DNA of 61,418 nucleotides from Streptomyces sporangiiformans (GTDB lineage: Bacteria > Actinomycetota > Actinomycetes > Streptomycetales > Streptomycetaceae): contig NZ_VCHX02000159.1 in the NCBI RefSeq assembly GCF_005768555.2, forward strand, positions 1 through 61,418, read 5' to 3'. The notes beneath the pieces were generated by a model. The model did not search any database. It saw only the letters and a program-made list of their open reading frames with translations, and was not told the origin of the DNA. Made by a program: the position numbers and the translations under genes. Shown here in pieces: positions 17,708-25,893 of this stretch (positions are counted from its first letter, which is position 1; each line of letters begins with the position of its first letter).

Positions 17708-18064
17708 TCAGTCACCGTCGGCGTCCCGTTCGATCTGTTCGACCACACTCGTCCCGCTGCCCGCCTGCGACTCCCACTCCCACGTCTCCTCCAGGCGCAC
17801 GCGCCCGTCGGCCGACTCGACGACCTGGGACACACAGTGCCCCGAGGAGGTCGTGCCGTCCCGCTTGAGCTGCACATAGCGAAAGTCGAGGCGGTCGCCC
17901 CGACGGGTACCCACGAGGTGGCCGCGTACGACGTCGCCGCCCGCGTAGTCGGCCCAGATCTCGCCGTCCTTCTCGTGGTACGTGAAGCGGGTCCGGGTAC
18001 CCACCTGACCTGGGGCCTGGTCCGCGACCGGGGCGAGTACGAGGCCGTCGAGAGACCGGGCCAT
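17708..18064 (-). CDS. Conserved hypothetical protein, small beta-rich
   Basis: 118 aa, no signal peptide or membrane helix. The sequence alternates polar and hydrophobic residues (RFTYHEKDGEIWADYAGGDV, LDFRYVQLKRDG), suggesting a small beta-barrel or lipocalin-like fold. I do not recognise a functional family. It is divergent from the TPP-riboswitch thiamine operon. ATG 18064 with GGGAGCC upstream. Confidence 0.6.
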   Translation of the reverse strand: MARSLDGLVLAPVADQAPGQVGTRTRFTYHEKDGEIWADYAGGDVVRGHLVGTRRGDRLDFRYVQLKRDGTTSSGHCVSQVVESADGRVRLEETWEWESQAGSGTSVVEQIERDADGD

Positions 18065-18124
18065 GACAAACGGCTCCCTTACTGAGGCGCTGGACCAAGA
18101 GCTAGGGTGGCCAACCTAGAGCAC

Positions 18125-18216
18125 TCGCGGGAGTCCGGACGCACCGGGCTGAGAGGGAGGCTGGGACGGCCTCCGACCGTACGAACCTGATCCGGGTCAT
18201 GCCGGCGAAGGGAGGG
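18125..18216 (+). ncRNA. TPP riboswitch (THI element)
   Basis: The conserved THI-box segments are present in order: GGGCTGAGAGGGAGG, then ACCGTACGAACCTGATCCGG, then GTCATGCCGGCGAAGGGAG. It ends 11 bases before the thiO ATG, and its 3' part contains GGAGGGG, which can serve as the ribosome-binding site. TPP binding would then hide the RBS and repress thiO-thiS-thiG translation. Confidence 0.95.
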
Positions 18217-18227
18217 GCTGGACGCCC

Positions 18228-19433
18228 ATGTCGCGTATGTCCAACGCATCGCACACACCGCACGCATCGCACACACCGTCAGGCACATCAGACGTCCTGG
18301 TCATCGGGGGCGGAATCATCGGTCTGGTGACGGCCTGGCGGGCCGCGCAACGCGGGTTCGCCACCACGCTCGTGGACCCCGAACCGGGCGGCGGAGCGGC
18401 CCAGGTGGCGGCCGGGATGCTGGCCGCCGTCACCGAACTCCACTACGGCGAGCAGACCCTGCTCGGCCTCAACCTGGCATCCGCCCGCCGCTATCCGGAG
18501 TTCGCCGCCGAGCTGACCGAGGCGACGGGCCACGACCTCGGCTACCGCCAGTGCGGCACGCTCGCCGTGGCGCTCGACGCCGACGACCGCGCCCATCTGC
18601 GTGAACTGCACGCCCTGCAACGCCAGTCGGGCCTGGAATCGGAGTGGCTGAACGGGCGCGAATGCCGGCGCCTGGAGCCGATGCTCGCGCCGGGCGTGCG
18701 CGGGGGGCTCAGGGTCGACGGCGACCACCAGGTCGATCCGCGGCGGCTCGCCATGGCGCTGGTCGTGGCGTGCGAGCGGGCCGGAGTGGTCTTCCACCGG
18801 GGCTGGGCCGGGCGGCTCAGCGTGGCAAGGGGCCGGGCGACGGGGATCGTCACCACCGACGGCACGGATTTGGCCGCGGGCCAGGTCGTCCTCGCGGCGG
18901 GCAGCCTCAGCGGGCAGCTCGCGGGCGTACCGGACGACGTGCTGCCGCCGGTACGACCGGTGAAGGGCCAGGTGCTGCGGCTGACCGTGACGAAGCGGCA
19001 CGCGCCGTTCCTGAGCCGGACCGTGCGCGCCGTCGTCCGGGGCAGCCATGTGTACCTGGTGCCGCGCGAGAGCGGCGAACTGGTCATCGGCGCGACGAGT
19101 GAGGAACTGGGCTGGGACACGACGGTGACCGCGGGCGGCGTGTACGAACTGCTGCGTGACGCCCACGAGCTGGTCCCCGGGATCACAGAACTGCCGCTCA
19201 CCGAGACCCGGGCGGGCCTGCGGCCGGGCTCCCCCGACAACGCGCCCATGCTCGGTCCGACGGAGCTGGACGGCCTGCTGCTGGCCACCGGCCATTTTCG
19301 CAACGGAGTGCTGCTCACACCCGTCACGGGCGACGCCATGGCGCACGTCCTGACCACCGGTGAACTCCCGGACGAGGCCGTCGCCTTCACTCCCAAGCGC
19401 TTCAGCGCCGCCCTCACGGAGCAGCCCGCATGA
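18228..19433 (+). CDS. thiO: Glycine oxidase ThiO
   Basis: 401 aa. FAD enzyme oxidising glycine to the iminoacetate used for the thiazole of thiamine. FAD motif DVLVIGGGIIGLVTAWRAAQ; DAO-family features GGGAAQVAAGMLAAVTE, ETRAGLRPGSPDNAPMLGP and LLLATGHFRNGVLLTP. The N-terminus has a small tandem duplication (NASHTPHASHTPSG) before the core. First gene after the TPP riboswitch; it overlaps thiS by 4 bases (ATGA). Confidence 0.93.
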   Translation: MSRMSNASHTPHASHTPSGTSDVLVIGGGIIGLVTAWRAAQRGFATTLVDPEPGGGAAQVAAGMLAAVTELHYGEQTLLGLNLASARRYPEFAAELTEATGHDLGYRQCGTLAVALDADDRAHLRELHALQRQSGLESEWLNGRECRRLEPMLAPGVRGGLRVDGDHQVDPRRLAMALVVACERAGVVFHRGWAGRLSVARGRATGIVTTDGTDLAAGQVVLAAGSLSGQLAGVPDDVLPPVRPVKGQVLRLTVTKRHAPFLSRTVRAVVRGSHVYLVPRESGELVIGATSEELGWDTTVTAGGVYELLRDAHELVPGITELPLTETRAGLRPGSPDNAPMLGPTELDGLLLATGHFRNGVLLTPVTGDAMAHVLTTGELPDEAVAFTPKRFSAALTEQPA

Positions 19434-19630
19434 ACATCTTCGTCAACGGTGAGCGGCAGGAGATCGCCGCGGACACCGCCCTCGACACGCTCGTCGCCGG
19501 TCTCACCACGGCCCCCTCGGGCGTCGCCGCCGCCCTCAACGAAACCGTCGTCCCGCGCGCGCAGTGGCCTGGCACGTCCCTCAGTGAGGGAGACCGCGTC
19601 GAAGTCCTCACCGCCGTCCAAGGAGGCTGA
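19430..19630 (+). CDS. thiS: Sulfur carrier protein ThiS
   Basis: 66 aa, a ubiquitin-like small protein ending in the essential Gly-Gly (VQGG), which is adenylated and converted to thiocarboxylate to deliver sulfur to ThiG. NIFVNGERQEI and LSEGDRVEVLTAVQGG are typical. Starts within the thiO stop (ATGA), 3 bases before thiG. Confidence 0.95.
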   Translation: MNIFVNGERQEIAADTALDTLVAGLTTAPSGVAAALNETVVPRAQWPGTSLSEGDRVEVLTAVQGG

Positions 19631-19633
19631 CCG

Positions 19634-20428
19634 ATGGCCGACGATCCGTTCCTCCTCGGCGGTACGTCCTTCACGTCCCGCCTCATCATGGGCACCGGCG
19701 GCGCCCCCAGCCTCGATGTGCTGGAGCGCTCGCTCGTCGCGTCCGGTACGGAGTTGACGACGGTCGCGATGCGCCGCGTCAACGCTTCCGTGCAGGGCTC
19801 GGTGCTGTCCGTGCTCGACCGGCTCGGCATCCGTGTGCTCCCGAACACGGCGGGCTGCTACACGGCCGGAGAGGCGGTCCTGACGGCCCGCCTCGCGCGC
19901 GAAGCCCTCGGCACCGACCTGATCAAGCTGGAGGTCATCGCCGACGAGCGCACGCTGCTGCCCGATCCCATCGAACTGCTCGACGCCGCGGAGACCTTGG
20001 TCGACGACGGTTTCACCGTGTTGCCGTACACGAACGACGACCCCGTTCTCGCACGCAAGCTCGAGGACGTGGGCTGCGCCGCGATCATGCCGCTCGGCTC
20101 GCCCATCGGCTCCGGGCTCGGGATCCGCAACCCGCACAACTTCCAGCTCATCGTGGAGCACGCGCGCGTGCCGGTCATTCTGGACGCCGGGGCCGGTACG
20201 GCGTCCGACGCCGCCCTCGCCATGGAGCTGGGGTGCGCGGGGGTGATGCTGGCCTCGGCGGTGACGCGGGCGCAGGAACCGGAGTTGATGGCCGCGGCGA
20301 TGCGGCACGCGGTCGAGGCCGGGCGGTTGGCGCGGCTCGCTGGGCGTATCCCTCGGCGCCACTTCGCCGAGGCGTCCTCTCCTGCGGAGGGCATGGCCCG
20401 CCTGGACCCGGAGCGGCCCGCCTTCTGA
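19634..20428 (+). CDS. thiG: Thiazole synthase ThiG
   Basis: 264 aa. Forms the thiazole phosphate from DXP, iminoglycine and ThiS thiocarboxylate. TIM barrel with the Schiff-base lysine K98 (GTDLIKLEVI), LPNTAGCYTA, PLGSPIGSGLGI and DAGAGTASDAALAMELG. Follows thiS directly; a 10-pair hairpin 67 bases downstream ends the operon. Confidence 0.96.
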   Translation: MADDPFLLGGTSFTSRLIMGTGGAPSLDVLERSLVASGTELTTVAMRRVNASVQGSVLSVLDRLGIRVLPNTAGCYTAGEAVLTARLAREALGTDLIKLEVIADERTLLPDPIELLDAAETLVDDGFTVLPYTNDDPVLARKLEDVGCAAIMPLGSPIGSGLGIRNPHNFQLIVEHARVPVILDAGAGTASDAALAMELGCAGVMLASAVTRAQEPELMAAAMRHAVEAGRLARLAGRIPRRHFAEASSPAEGMARLDPERPAF

Positions 20429-20430
20429 CC

Positions 20431-20519
20431 ACCGCGGGTGGATGGGACGGGTTCGCTTTCGGCTGCGGGCCCTCCGCGGCTGGTCGCGCAGTTCGCCGCG
20501 CCCCTGAAGGGGCGCGGCA
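20431..20519. repeat. Genus-typical intergenic repeat with terminator hairpin
   Basis: Contains GGGTTCGCTTTCGGCTGCGG and TGGTCGCGCAGTTCGCCGCG, sequences I know as recurrent in Streptomyces intergenic DNA, ending in the hairpin at 20495-20518. It lies just after thiG. Confidence 0.65.
20495..20518 (+). terminator. thiOSG terminator hairpin
   Basis: GCCGCGCCCC TGAA GGGGCGCGGC, a perfect 10-pair stem with a four-base loop; no T-run, as is usual in Streptomyces. Confidence 0.75.
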
Positions 20520-20600
20520 GCGTCACAGGTCAGCTGCAGTCCCGCTCCGATCTCGACCGAACGGACGGGGCTGACAGTGTCGGCTCGTACACTCACCTGC

Positions 20601-22568
20601 GTGGATACGACCCTTCAGGACCCGTTGGTCGGGCAGGTGCTCGACGGCCGTTACCGCATCGACGCACGGGTCGCGGTCGGCGGGATGGCCACGGTCTACC
20701 GGGCTGTGGACACCCGCCTCGACCGCGTGCTCGCGCTCAAGGTGATGCATCCGACACTGGCCGCCGACGCCACGTTCGTCGACCGGTTCATCCGCGAGGC
20801 CAAGTCTGTGGCCCGGCTCGCGCACCCCAATGTGGTGCAGGTCTTCGACCAGGGCACGGACGGCTCGTACGTCTATCTCGCGATGGAGTACGTCGCCGGA
20901 TGCACCCTCCGTGACGTGCTGCGCGAGCGCGGCGCGCTGCAGCCCCGGGCCGCGCTGGACATCCTGGAGCCGGTACTCGCCGCGCTCGGCGCCGCGCACC
21001 GCGCCGGGTTCGTACACCGCGACATGAAGCCGGAGAACGTCCTGATAGGGGACGACGGCCGCGTCAAGGTCGCGGACTTCGGACTCGTACGGGCCGTGGA
21101 CACCGTCACGAACACGACCGGGGCCGTCCTAGGCACAGTGTCGTATCTCGCCCCGGAGCAGATCGAACACGGCACGGCCGATCCCCGGGTCGACGTGTAC
21201 GCGTGCGGAATCGTCCTCTACGAGATGCTGACCGGCGACCGGCCGCACCTGGGCGACTCACCCGCGCTGGTGCTCTACAAGCACCTGCACGAAGACGTAC
21301 CGCCGCCGTCGGCGGCGGTCCCCGGCCTGCCCTACGCCCTGGACGAGCTGGTCGCGTCGGCGACCGCGCGCACTCCGGACGTGCGCCCGCACGACGCGGT
21401 GGCGCTGCTCGCGCACGCCAGGGACGCGCGGAGCGGGCTGAGCGCCTCCCAGCTGGACGCCGTACCGCCGCAGGCCCTCACCGTGGATCACGACAACGCC
21501 GAGGACCGTACGAGCGTGATCCCGCGCTCGCTGTCCGTGTCACGCCTCCTGCCCGTGAACGAGGACGAGGGCGAGCACGGAGACGGGGGCGGGAGTGGGC
21601 GCGATCGTGCGATCCACCACACGAGTCTCCTCGAACCCCCGCCGCCTTCCGCTCCGTCACGCCGCCGCGCCCTTCCCCGGCGCCCCCGGCGCGGGATGCT
21701 CGCGATCGTCGCCGCGGTGCTGCTGATCCTCGGCGTCGGCACGGGCGTCTGGTACATCAACTCCGGCCAGTTCACCAAGGTCCCTCCGGTGCTGACGATG
21801 ACCGAGGCGAAGGCGAAGCAGCGCCTTGCGAACGCCGGGCTCGATGTGAAGCAGATCAAGCGGGAGTACAGCGACACGGTCGAGCGCGGCACGGTCATCA
21901 GCAGCGATCCCAAGACGGGCGCCCGGATCCGCGACAACGACGCGGTGACGCTGACGATCTCCAAGGGCCCGGAGACCGTACGGGTACCGGACCTCGAGGG
22001 CTACAAGCTGAGCAAGGCCAAGGAGCGGCTGAAGAACGAGGGCCTGGCGGCAGGCATGATCACCAAGTCCTTCAGCGAGGACGTCACCCGTGGCTATGTG
22101 ATCAGCACGGAGCCGGGTGCGGGCACCGAGCGCCGCGCCAGCTCGGCCATCGCGCTCACCATCAGCCGGGGCAGCCCGGTGGAGGTGCCCGACGTCCGGG
22201 GCGACGACCTCGCCGACGCGCGTCAGGAGCTGACGGACGCGGGCCTGAAGGTCAAGGTCGCCACCGAGCGGGTCAACTCCGACTTCGACGCGGGCCAGGT
22301 CGCAGCGCAGGCGCCGGGTGACGGCCGCCAGTTGGCCACGGGCGACACCGTCACGCTGACGATCTCCAAGGGCCCGGAAATGGTCGAGGTGCCGGACGTC
22401 GTGGGCGACAAGGTCGACGACGCGAAGCGGGAGCTGGAGGACGCCGGCTTCCAGGTCGAGGAGGACCGCGGCCTGTTCGGGCTCTTCGGAGACACGGTCA
22501 AGGGCCAGTCGGTGGACGGCGGGGACACGGCGCCGAAGGGCTCGTCGATCACCATCGAGATCGAGTGA
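20601..22568 (+). CDS. PASTA-domain serine/threonine protein kinase (PknL/PknB type)
   Basis: 655 aa. Hanks kinase domain (about 12-280): glycine loop VGGMATVY, Lys47 (LALKVM), HRDMKPEN with Asp141, DFG 159-161, and the APE-type GTVSYLAPEQ. One membrane helix at about 364-386 precedes four extracytoplasmic PASTA repeats, which bind muropeptides or lipid II in this family. The start is uncertain: GTG 20601 (VDTTLQDPLVG) fits homologues and has TACACT 7 bases upstream with no Shine-Dalgarno, suggesting a leaderless mRNA; GTG 20577 would add 8 residues. A Rv2175c-like protein nearby is a likely substrate. Confidence 0.93.
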   Translation: MDTTLQDPLVGQVLDGRYRIDARVAVGGMATVYRAVDTRLDRVLALKVMHPTLAADATFVDRFIREAKSVARLAHPNVVQVFDQGTDGSYVYLAMEYVAGCTLRDVLRERGALQPRAALDILEPVLAALGAAHRAGFVHRDMKPENVLIGDDGRVKVADFGLVRAVDTVTNTTGAVLGTVSYLAPEQIEHGTADPRVDVYACGIVLYEMLTGDRPHLGDSPALVLYKHLHEDVPPPSAAVPGLPYALDELVASATARTPDVRPHDAVALLAHARDARSGLSASQLDAVPPQALTVDHDNAEDRTSVIPRSLSVSRLLPVNEDEGEHGDGGGSGRDRAIHHTSLLEPPPPSAPSRRRALPRRPRRGMLAIVAAVLLILGVGTGVWYINSGQFTKVPPVLTMTEAKAKQRLANAGLDVKQIKREYSDTVERGTVISSDPKTGARIRDNDAVTLTISKGPETVRVPDLEGYKLSKAKERLKNEGLAAGMITKSFSEDVTRGYVISTEPGAGTERRASSAIALTISRGSPVEVPDVRGDDLADARQELTDAGLKVKVATERVNSDFDAGQVAAQAPGDGRQLATGDTVTLTISKGPEMVEVPDVVGDKVDDAKRELEDAGFQVEEDRGLFGLFGDTVKGQSVDGGDTAPKGSSITIEIE

Positions 22569-22647
22569 TGTTCGCGTACCGGCGGCCGGCCGAGGGGAGC
22601 GGCCATCCGCCGCCGGACCGCCAAAGACCTCGTGACACCCTGAGCGG

Positions 22648-23517
22648 GTGAGCATTCAGCAGTCCCGCAACCCCGTCGGCGGCCACGTCCCCGTGGCCGG
22701 TGGCCTCGCCTCCGTAGGGCTCTCGTACGCGCGCGATCTGGCCGCCGAGGCCGTTCAGGTCTTCGTCGCCAACCCGCGCGGCTGGGCGACACCGCCGGGG
22801 AACCCGCGTCAGGACGAGGAGTTCCGCGCGGCCTGCGCCGCCGGGGCGATCCCCGCGTACGTTCACGCGCCCTATCTGATCAACTTCGGCTCGCACACCG
22901 AGGCGACCGTCGAGAGGTCGGTGGAGTCGCTGCGGCACTCGCTGCGCCGCGGGCGCGAGATCGGAGCGCTGGGCGTCGTCGTGCACACCGGTTCGGCGAC
23001 CGGCGGGCGGGAGCGGGCGGTCGCGCTGAAGCAGGTACGCGCGTACCTGTTGCCGCTGCTCGACGAGCTGACCCACGACGACGACCCGTACCTCCTGCTC
23101 GAGTCGACCGCCGGGCAGGGCGCCTCGCTCTGTTCCCGCACCTGGGACTTCGGGCCGTACTTCGAGGCGCTCGACGCCCATCCGAAGCTGGGCGTCTGCC
23201 TGGACACCTGCCACGTCTTCGCGGCGGGTCATGACCTCACCGGGCCCTCAGGAATGCACCAGACCCTCGACCTGCTGGTGGAGACGGTCGGTGAGGGGCG
23301 TCTGAAGCTGATCCACGCCAATGACTCCAAGGACGTGGTCGGCGCCCACAAGGACCGCCACGAGAACATCGGCGCCGGCCACATCGGCGAGGACCCGTTC
23401 CGTGCCCTGATGACCCACCCGGCCACGGAGGGCGTACCGCTGATCATCGAGACGCCCGGCGGGAAGGAAGGGCACGCGATGGACGTGGAACGGCTCAAGA
23501 AACTCCGCGACGCCTGA
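22648..23517 (+). CDS. nfo: Endonuclease IV (deoxyribonuclease IV)
   Basis: 289 aa. AP endonuclease for base-excision repair, a TIM barrel with a three-zinc site. Signature pieces: AYVHAPYLINFGS, VVVHTGSATGGRE, LLLESTAGQG, GVCLDTCHVFAAGHD, LIHANDSKDVVGAHKDRHEN, IGAGHIGEDPFR, and IIETPGG. GTG start at 22648, 79 bases after the kinase stop, so it may be co-transcribed with the kinase. Confidence 0.93.
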   Translation: MSIQQSRNPVGGHVPVAGGLASVGLSYARDLAAEAVQVFVANPRGWATPPGNPRQDEEFRAACAAGAIPAYVHAPYLINFGSHTEATVERSVESLRHSLRRGREIGALGVVVHTGSATGGRERAVALKQVRAYLLPLLDELTHDDDPYLLLESTAGQGASLCSRTWDFGPYFEALDAHPKLGVCLDTCHVFAAGHDLTGPSGMHQTLDLLVETVGEGRLKLIHANDSKDVVGAHKDRHENIGAGHIGEDPFRALMTHPATEGVPLIIETPGGKEGHAMDVERLKKLRDA

Positions 23518-23598
23518 CCCAGGCCGGAAGCTCCGAAGACCTCGCGTACCTCCCGCAGAACTCATGTGCCTCCGGTAGCGGACACCCCTCTTGAGGAA

Positions 23599-23615
23599 AT
23601 ACCCCTAGGGGGTAT
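23599..23615. promoter_or_regulatory. CsoR-like G-tract palindrome, candidate metal-responsive operator
   Basis: ATACCCCTAGGGGGTAT, a near-perfect palindrome, 53 bases before the DUF4396 ATG. CsoR/RcnR-type operators (copper, nickel, persulfide sensors) have the form ATACCCC..GGGGTAT, and the Streptomyces copper site is very similar. The downstream protein has a His-rich N-terminus, which fits metal control. No CsoR gene is in this window. Confidence 0.7.
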
Positions 23616-23667
23616 ACGGTTCACCGCAGTGAGCAGGAACCGCTACCGGGCCTTTGGGGGGCTACTC

Positions 23668-24192
23668 ATGCAGCACGACACGCACGACGCGCACTCGAAC
23701 GAAGCGCACTCGAACGAAGCGCACACGCACGACGCGCACGCGCACGGCATCGGCAAGGTCAGCTGGAGGATGGCCGCACAGGCGACCCTCCACTGCCTCA
23801 CCGGGTGCGCCATCGGCGAAGTGCTCGGCATGGTGATCGGCACCGCGCTGGGCTGGGGCAACGTGCCGACGATGACCCTGGCGATCGTGCTGGCGTTCTT
23901 CTTCGGCTACTCACTCACGCTGCGCGGAGTGCTCAAGGCCAACGTCGGGCTGAAGGCCGCGATCCGGGTCGCCCTCGCCGCGGACACCCTCTCCATCACC
24001 GTGATGGAACTGATCGACAACGGCGTGATCGCCTTCTGGCCGGGCGCGATGGACGCCCATCTCGCGGACCCGATGTTCTGGTGGGTCCTGGCCATCGCAC
24101 TGGCAGCCGCCTTCGTGATCACCCTGCCTGTGAACAAGTGGATGATCGGCCGCGGCAAAGGCCACGCGGTGGTGCACCAGTACCACCACTGA
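23668..24192 (+). CDS. His-rich DUF4396 membrane protein
   Basis: 174 aa. ATG 23668 (with TTTGGGGGG upstream) is preferred over the open frame from 23566, because the upstream part carries the palindrome. The N-terminal 27 residues are His/Asp/Glu-rich with seven His (HDTHDAHSNEAHSNEAHTHD and on), including a tandem AHSNE duplication, a likely metal-binding tail. Four hydrophobic segments follow: CLTGCAIGEVLGMVIGTALG, TMTLAIVLAFFFGYSLTL, a central one, and MFWWVLAIALAAAFVITLPV. That topology matches DUF4396. Conserved Cys (HCLTGC), Glu and Asp lie in or near membrane segments. Possibly a copper or related metal handling or transport protein; the function is not established. Confidence 0.82.
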   Translation: MQHDTHDAHSNEAHSNEAHTHDAHAHGIGKVSWRMAAQATLHCLTGCAIGEVLGMVIGTALGWGNVPTMTLAIVLAFFFGYSLTLRGVLKANVGLKAAIRVALAADTLSITVMELIDNGVIAFWPGAMDAHLADPMFWWVLAIALAAAFVITLPVNKWMIGRGKGHAVVHQYHH

Positions 24193-24228
24193 CGCACGGG
24201 CACCGACGCACGGGGAAGACGACAGGAA

Positions 24229-24861
24229 TCAGAGCTCGGGGCCGTCCCCGGGCTCTTCCTGGTACGAGTAGCGCTGCTCCCGCCAGGGATCGCCGATGTT
24301 GTGGTAGCCGCGCTCCTCCCAGAAGCCACGGCGGTCGGCGGTCATGTACTCGACACCCCGGACCCACTTGGGGCCCTTCCAGGCGTACAGATGGGGCACC
24401 ACCAGGCGCAGCGGGAAACCGTGCTCCGCGGTGAGCAGCTCGCCGTCCTTGTGGGTGGCGAAGATCGTGCGCTCCGACGCGAAGTCGGTGAGGCGAAGGT
24501 TCGAGCTGAAGCCGTACTCGGCCCAGACCATCACATGGGTGACGCTGGGGGCGGGCGGCGCGATCTCCAGGATCGTACGGGCCGGAATGCCGCCCCACTC
24601 GGCGCCGATCATGCTGAACTTCGTCACGCAGTGCAGATCGGCCACGACCGTGGCGTAGGGCAGGGCCGAGAACTCCTCATGGTTCCAGCAGTGCTTCTCT
24701 CCGTCGGCGGTCGCGCCGAATACCCTGAATTCCCAGCGCTCGGGACGGAACTTGGGTACGGGTCCGTAGTGCGTGACCGGCCAGCCGCGTTGCAGTCGCT
24801 GTCCTGGCGGAAGCTGTGACTGTGCCGCGTCTCCAGATTCGCGCTCCACCGGCTGCCCCAT
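24229..24861 (-). CDS. Sulfite-oxidase-like molybdopterin-dependent oxidoreductase
   Basis: 210 aa. Oxidoreductase molybdopterin-binding domain of the sulfite oxidase fold (YedY/MsrP-like): WEFRVFGATADG, then DLHCVTKFS with Cys78 as the probable Mo ligand, GGIPARTIL, HGFPLRLVVPHLYAWKGPKWVRG and the final WEERGYHNIGDPW. There is no Tat or Sec signal, so it is likely cytoplasmic, unlike YedY. ATG 24861 with GGATGGAGGT upstream; a longer frame to 24921 is unlikely. The electron acceptor and substrate are unknown. Converges with the DUF4396 gene. Confidence 0.9.
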   Translation of the reverse strand: MGQPVERESGDAAQSQLPPGQRLQRGWPVTHYGPVPKFRPERWEFRVFGATADGEKHCWNHEEFSALPYATVVADLHCVTKFSMIGAEWGGIPARTILEIAPPAPSVTHVMVWAEYGFSSNLRLTDFASERTIFATHKDGELLTAEHGFPLRLVVPHLYAWKGPKWVRGVEYMTADRRGFWEERGYHNIGDPWREQRYSYQEEPGDGPEL

Positions 24862-25017
24862 ACCTCCATCCTGACAGACCAATGACGGTGCAGATGACCA
24901 GGCCTGTCCCGATTCGGGCAACTCCTACTAAGCCTGCACTTACTGGACCAGCCCTCGGCGCCGGTGCAATCATGCGCGGCATCCTGCCAGTCCCCCCGCT
25001 TGGAAGGAGCCTTTGCG

Positions 25018-25497
25018 ATGCAGGGCGACCCCGAGGTCATTGAATTCCTCAACGAGCAGCTGACCGCCGAGCTCACCGCGATCAACCAGTACTTCCTGCA
25101 CGCGAAGATGCAGGAGAACTTCGGCTGGACCAAGCTCGCGAAGTACACGCGATCCGAGTCCTTCGACGAGATGAAGCACGCGGAGGTGCTCACCGACCGG
25201 ATTCTCTTCCTGGAGGCCCTGCCGAACTACCAGCGGCTCTTCCATGTCCGGGTCGGGCAGACGGTCACGGAGATGTTCCAGGCGGACCGGCAGATCGAGG
25301 TGGAGGCGATCGACCGCCTCAGGCGCGGGATCGAGGTGATGCGGAACAAGGGCGACATCACGTCCGCGAACATCTTCGAGTCGATCCTCGCGGACGAGGA
25401 GCATCACATCGACTATCTGGACACCCAGCTGGAGCTGGTGGAGAAGCTCGGCGAGGCGCTCTACATCGCCCAGCTCATCGAGCAGCCGGACAGCTGA
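25018..25497 (+). CDS. bfr: Bacterioferritin
   Basis: 159 aa. 24-mer iron-storage protein with heme. Ferroxidase ligands are in place: Glu18, Glu51, His54, Glu94, Glu127 and His130, plus the heme ligand Met52 (DEMKHAEV). ATG 25018 with GGAAGGAG upstream. Convergent with the Bfd ferredoxin gene, which releases iron from Bfr. The upstream region has no strong iron box. Confidence 0.97.
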   Translation: MQGDPEVIEFLNEQLTAELTAINQYFLHAKMQENFGWTKLAKYTRSESFDEMKHAEVLTDRILFLEALPNYQRLFHVRVGQTVTEMFQADRQIEVEAIDRLRRGIEVMRNKGDITSANIFESILADEEHHIDYLDTQLELVEKLGEALYIAQLIEQPDS

Positions 25498-25503
25498 GCG
25501 GCG

Positions 25504-25559
25504 ATCTTCGAACGGCAGTCTTCGAACGGCAATCTTCGAACCGCGGCCCGGCGGGCCGG
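25504..25559. repeat. 14-base tandem repeat and GC hairpin between bfr and bfd
   Basis: TCTTCGAACGGCAG-type units recur three times with a 14-base period (25505-25544), each containing TTCGAA. A GGCCCG/CGGGCC hairpin follows (25545-25559). The latter could act as terminator for the convergent pair. Confidence 0.6.
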
Positions 25560-25576
25560 GAGCGGTGGGAGCGGGG

Positions 25577-25885
25577 CTAGGCCGCTTCGCGCAGCGCCTC
25601 GTCCAGCTCGGCGGCCTCCGCGATCTCCGAAACCTCTGCGACCCCCGTCAGAACAGGCATGCCCTGATCGGCCTGCTCACCGCGGGGGCAGGCGGACCGG
25701 CCCAGCAGTGCCTGGATACGCCGGACGCAGGAGCCGCAGTCCGTGCCCGCCTTGCAGGCCGACGCGATCTGGCGGGGAGTGCAGGCGCCGTCCGCCGCGT
25801 GCTTCTTCACCTGCGCCTCGGTGACCCCGAAGCAGTTGCAGACGTACACGCGGTTCACCTCCCCGGCGGAGTTCGTAGGCGCCAT
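25577..25885 (-). CDS. bfd: Bacterioferritin-associated ferredoxin (BFD-like [2Fe-2S] protein)
   Basis: 102 aa. BFD-type [2Fe-2S] domain with Cys16, Cys18, Cys50 and Cys53 (VCNCFGVTE ... CKAGTDCGSC). In the known system Bfd reduces bacterioferritin iron so that it can be mobilised under iron starvation. The C-terminal 35 residues are an acidic Ala/Glu extension beyond the domain. An iron-box sequence 9-27 bases upstream of the ATG implies repression by DmdR/IdeR under iron excess. Convergent to bfr. Confidence 0.93.
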   Translation of the reverse strand: MAPTNSAGEVNRVYVCNCFGVTEAQVKKHAADGACTPRQIASACKAGTDCGSCVRRIQALLGRSACPRGEQADQGMPVLTGVAEVSEIAEAAELDEALREAA

Positions 25886-25893
25886 CCCGATTC

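Noticed and set aside
24862..25017. Iron box before bacterioferritin
   Set aside because: CTAAGCCTGCACTTACT resembles it only weakly; not enough matches to the consensus.
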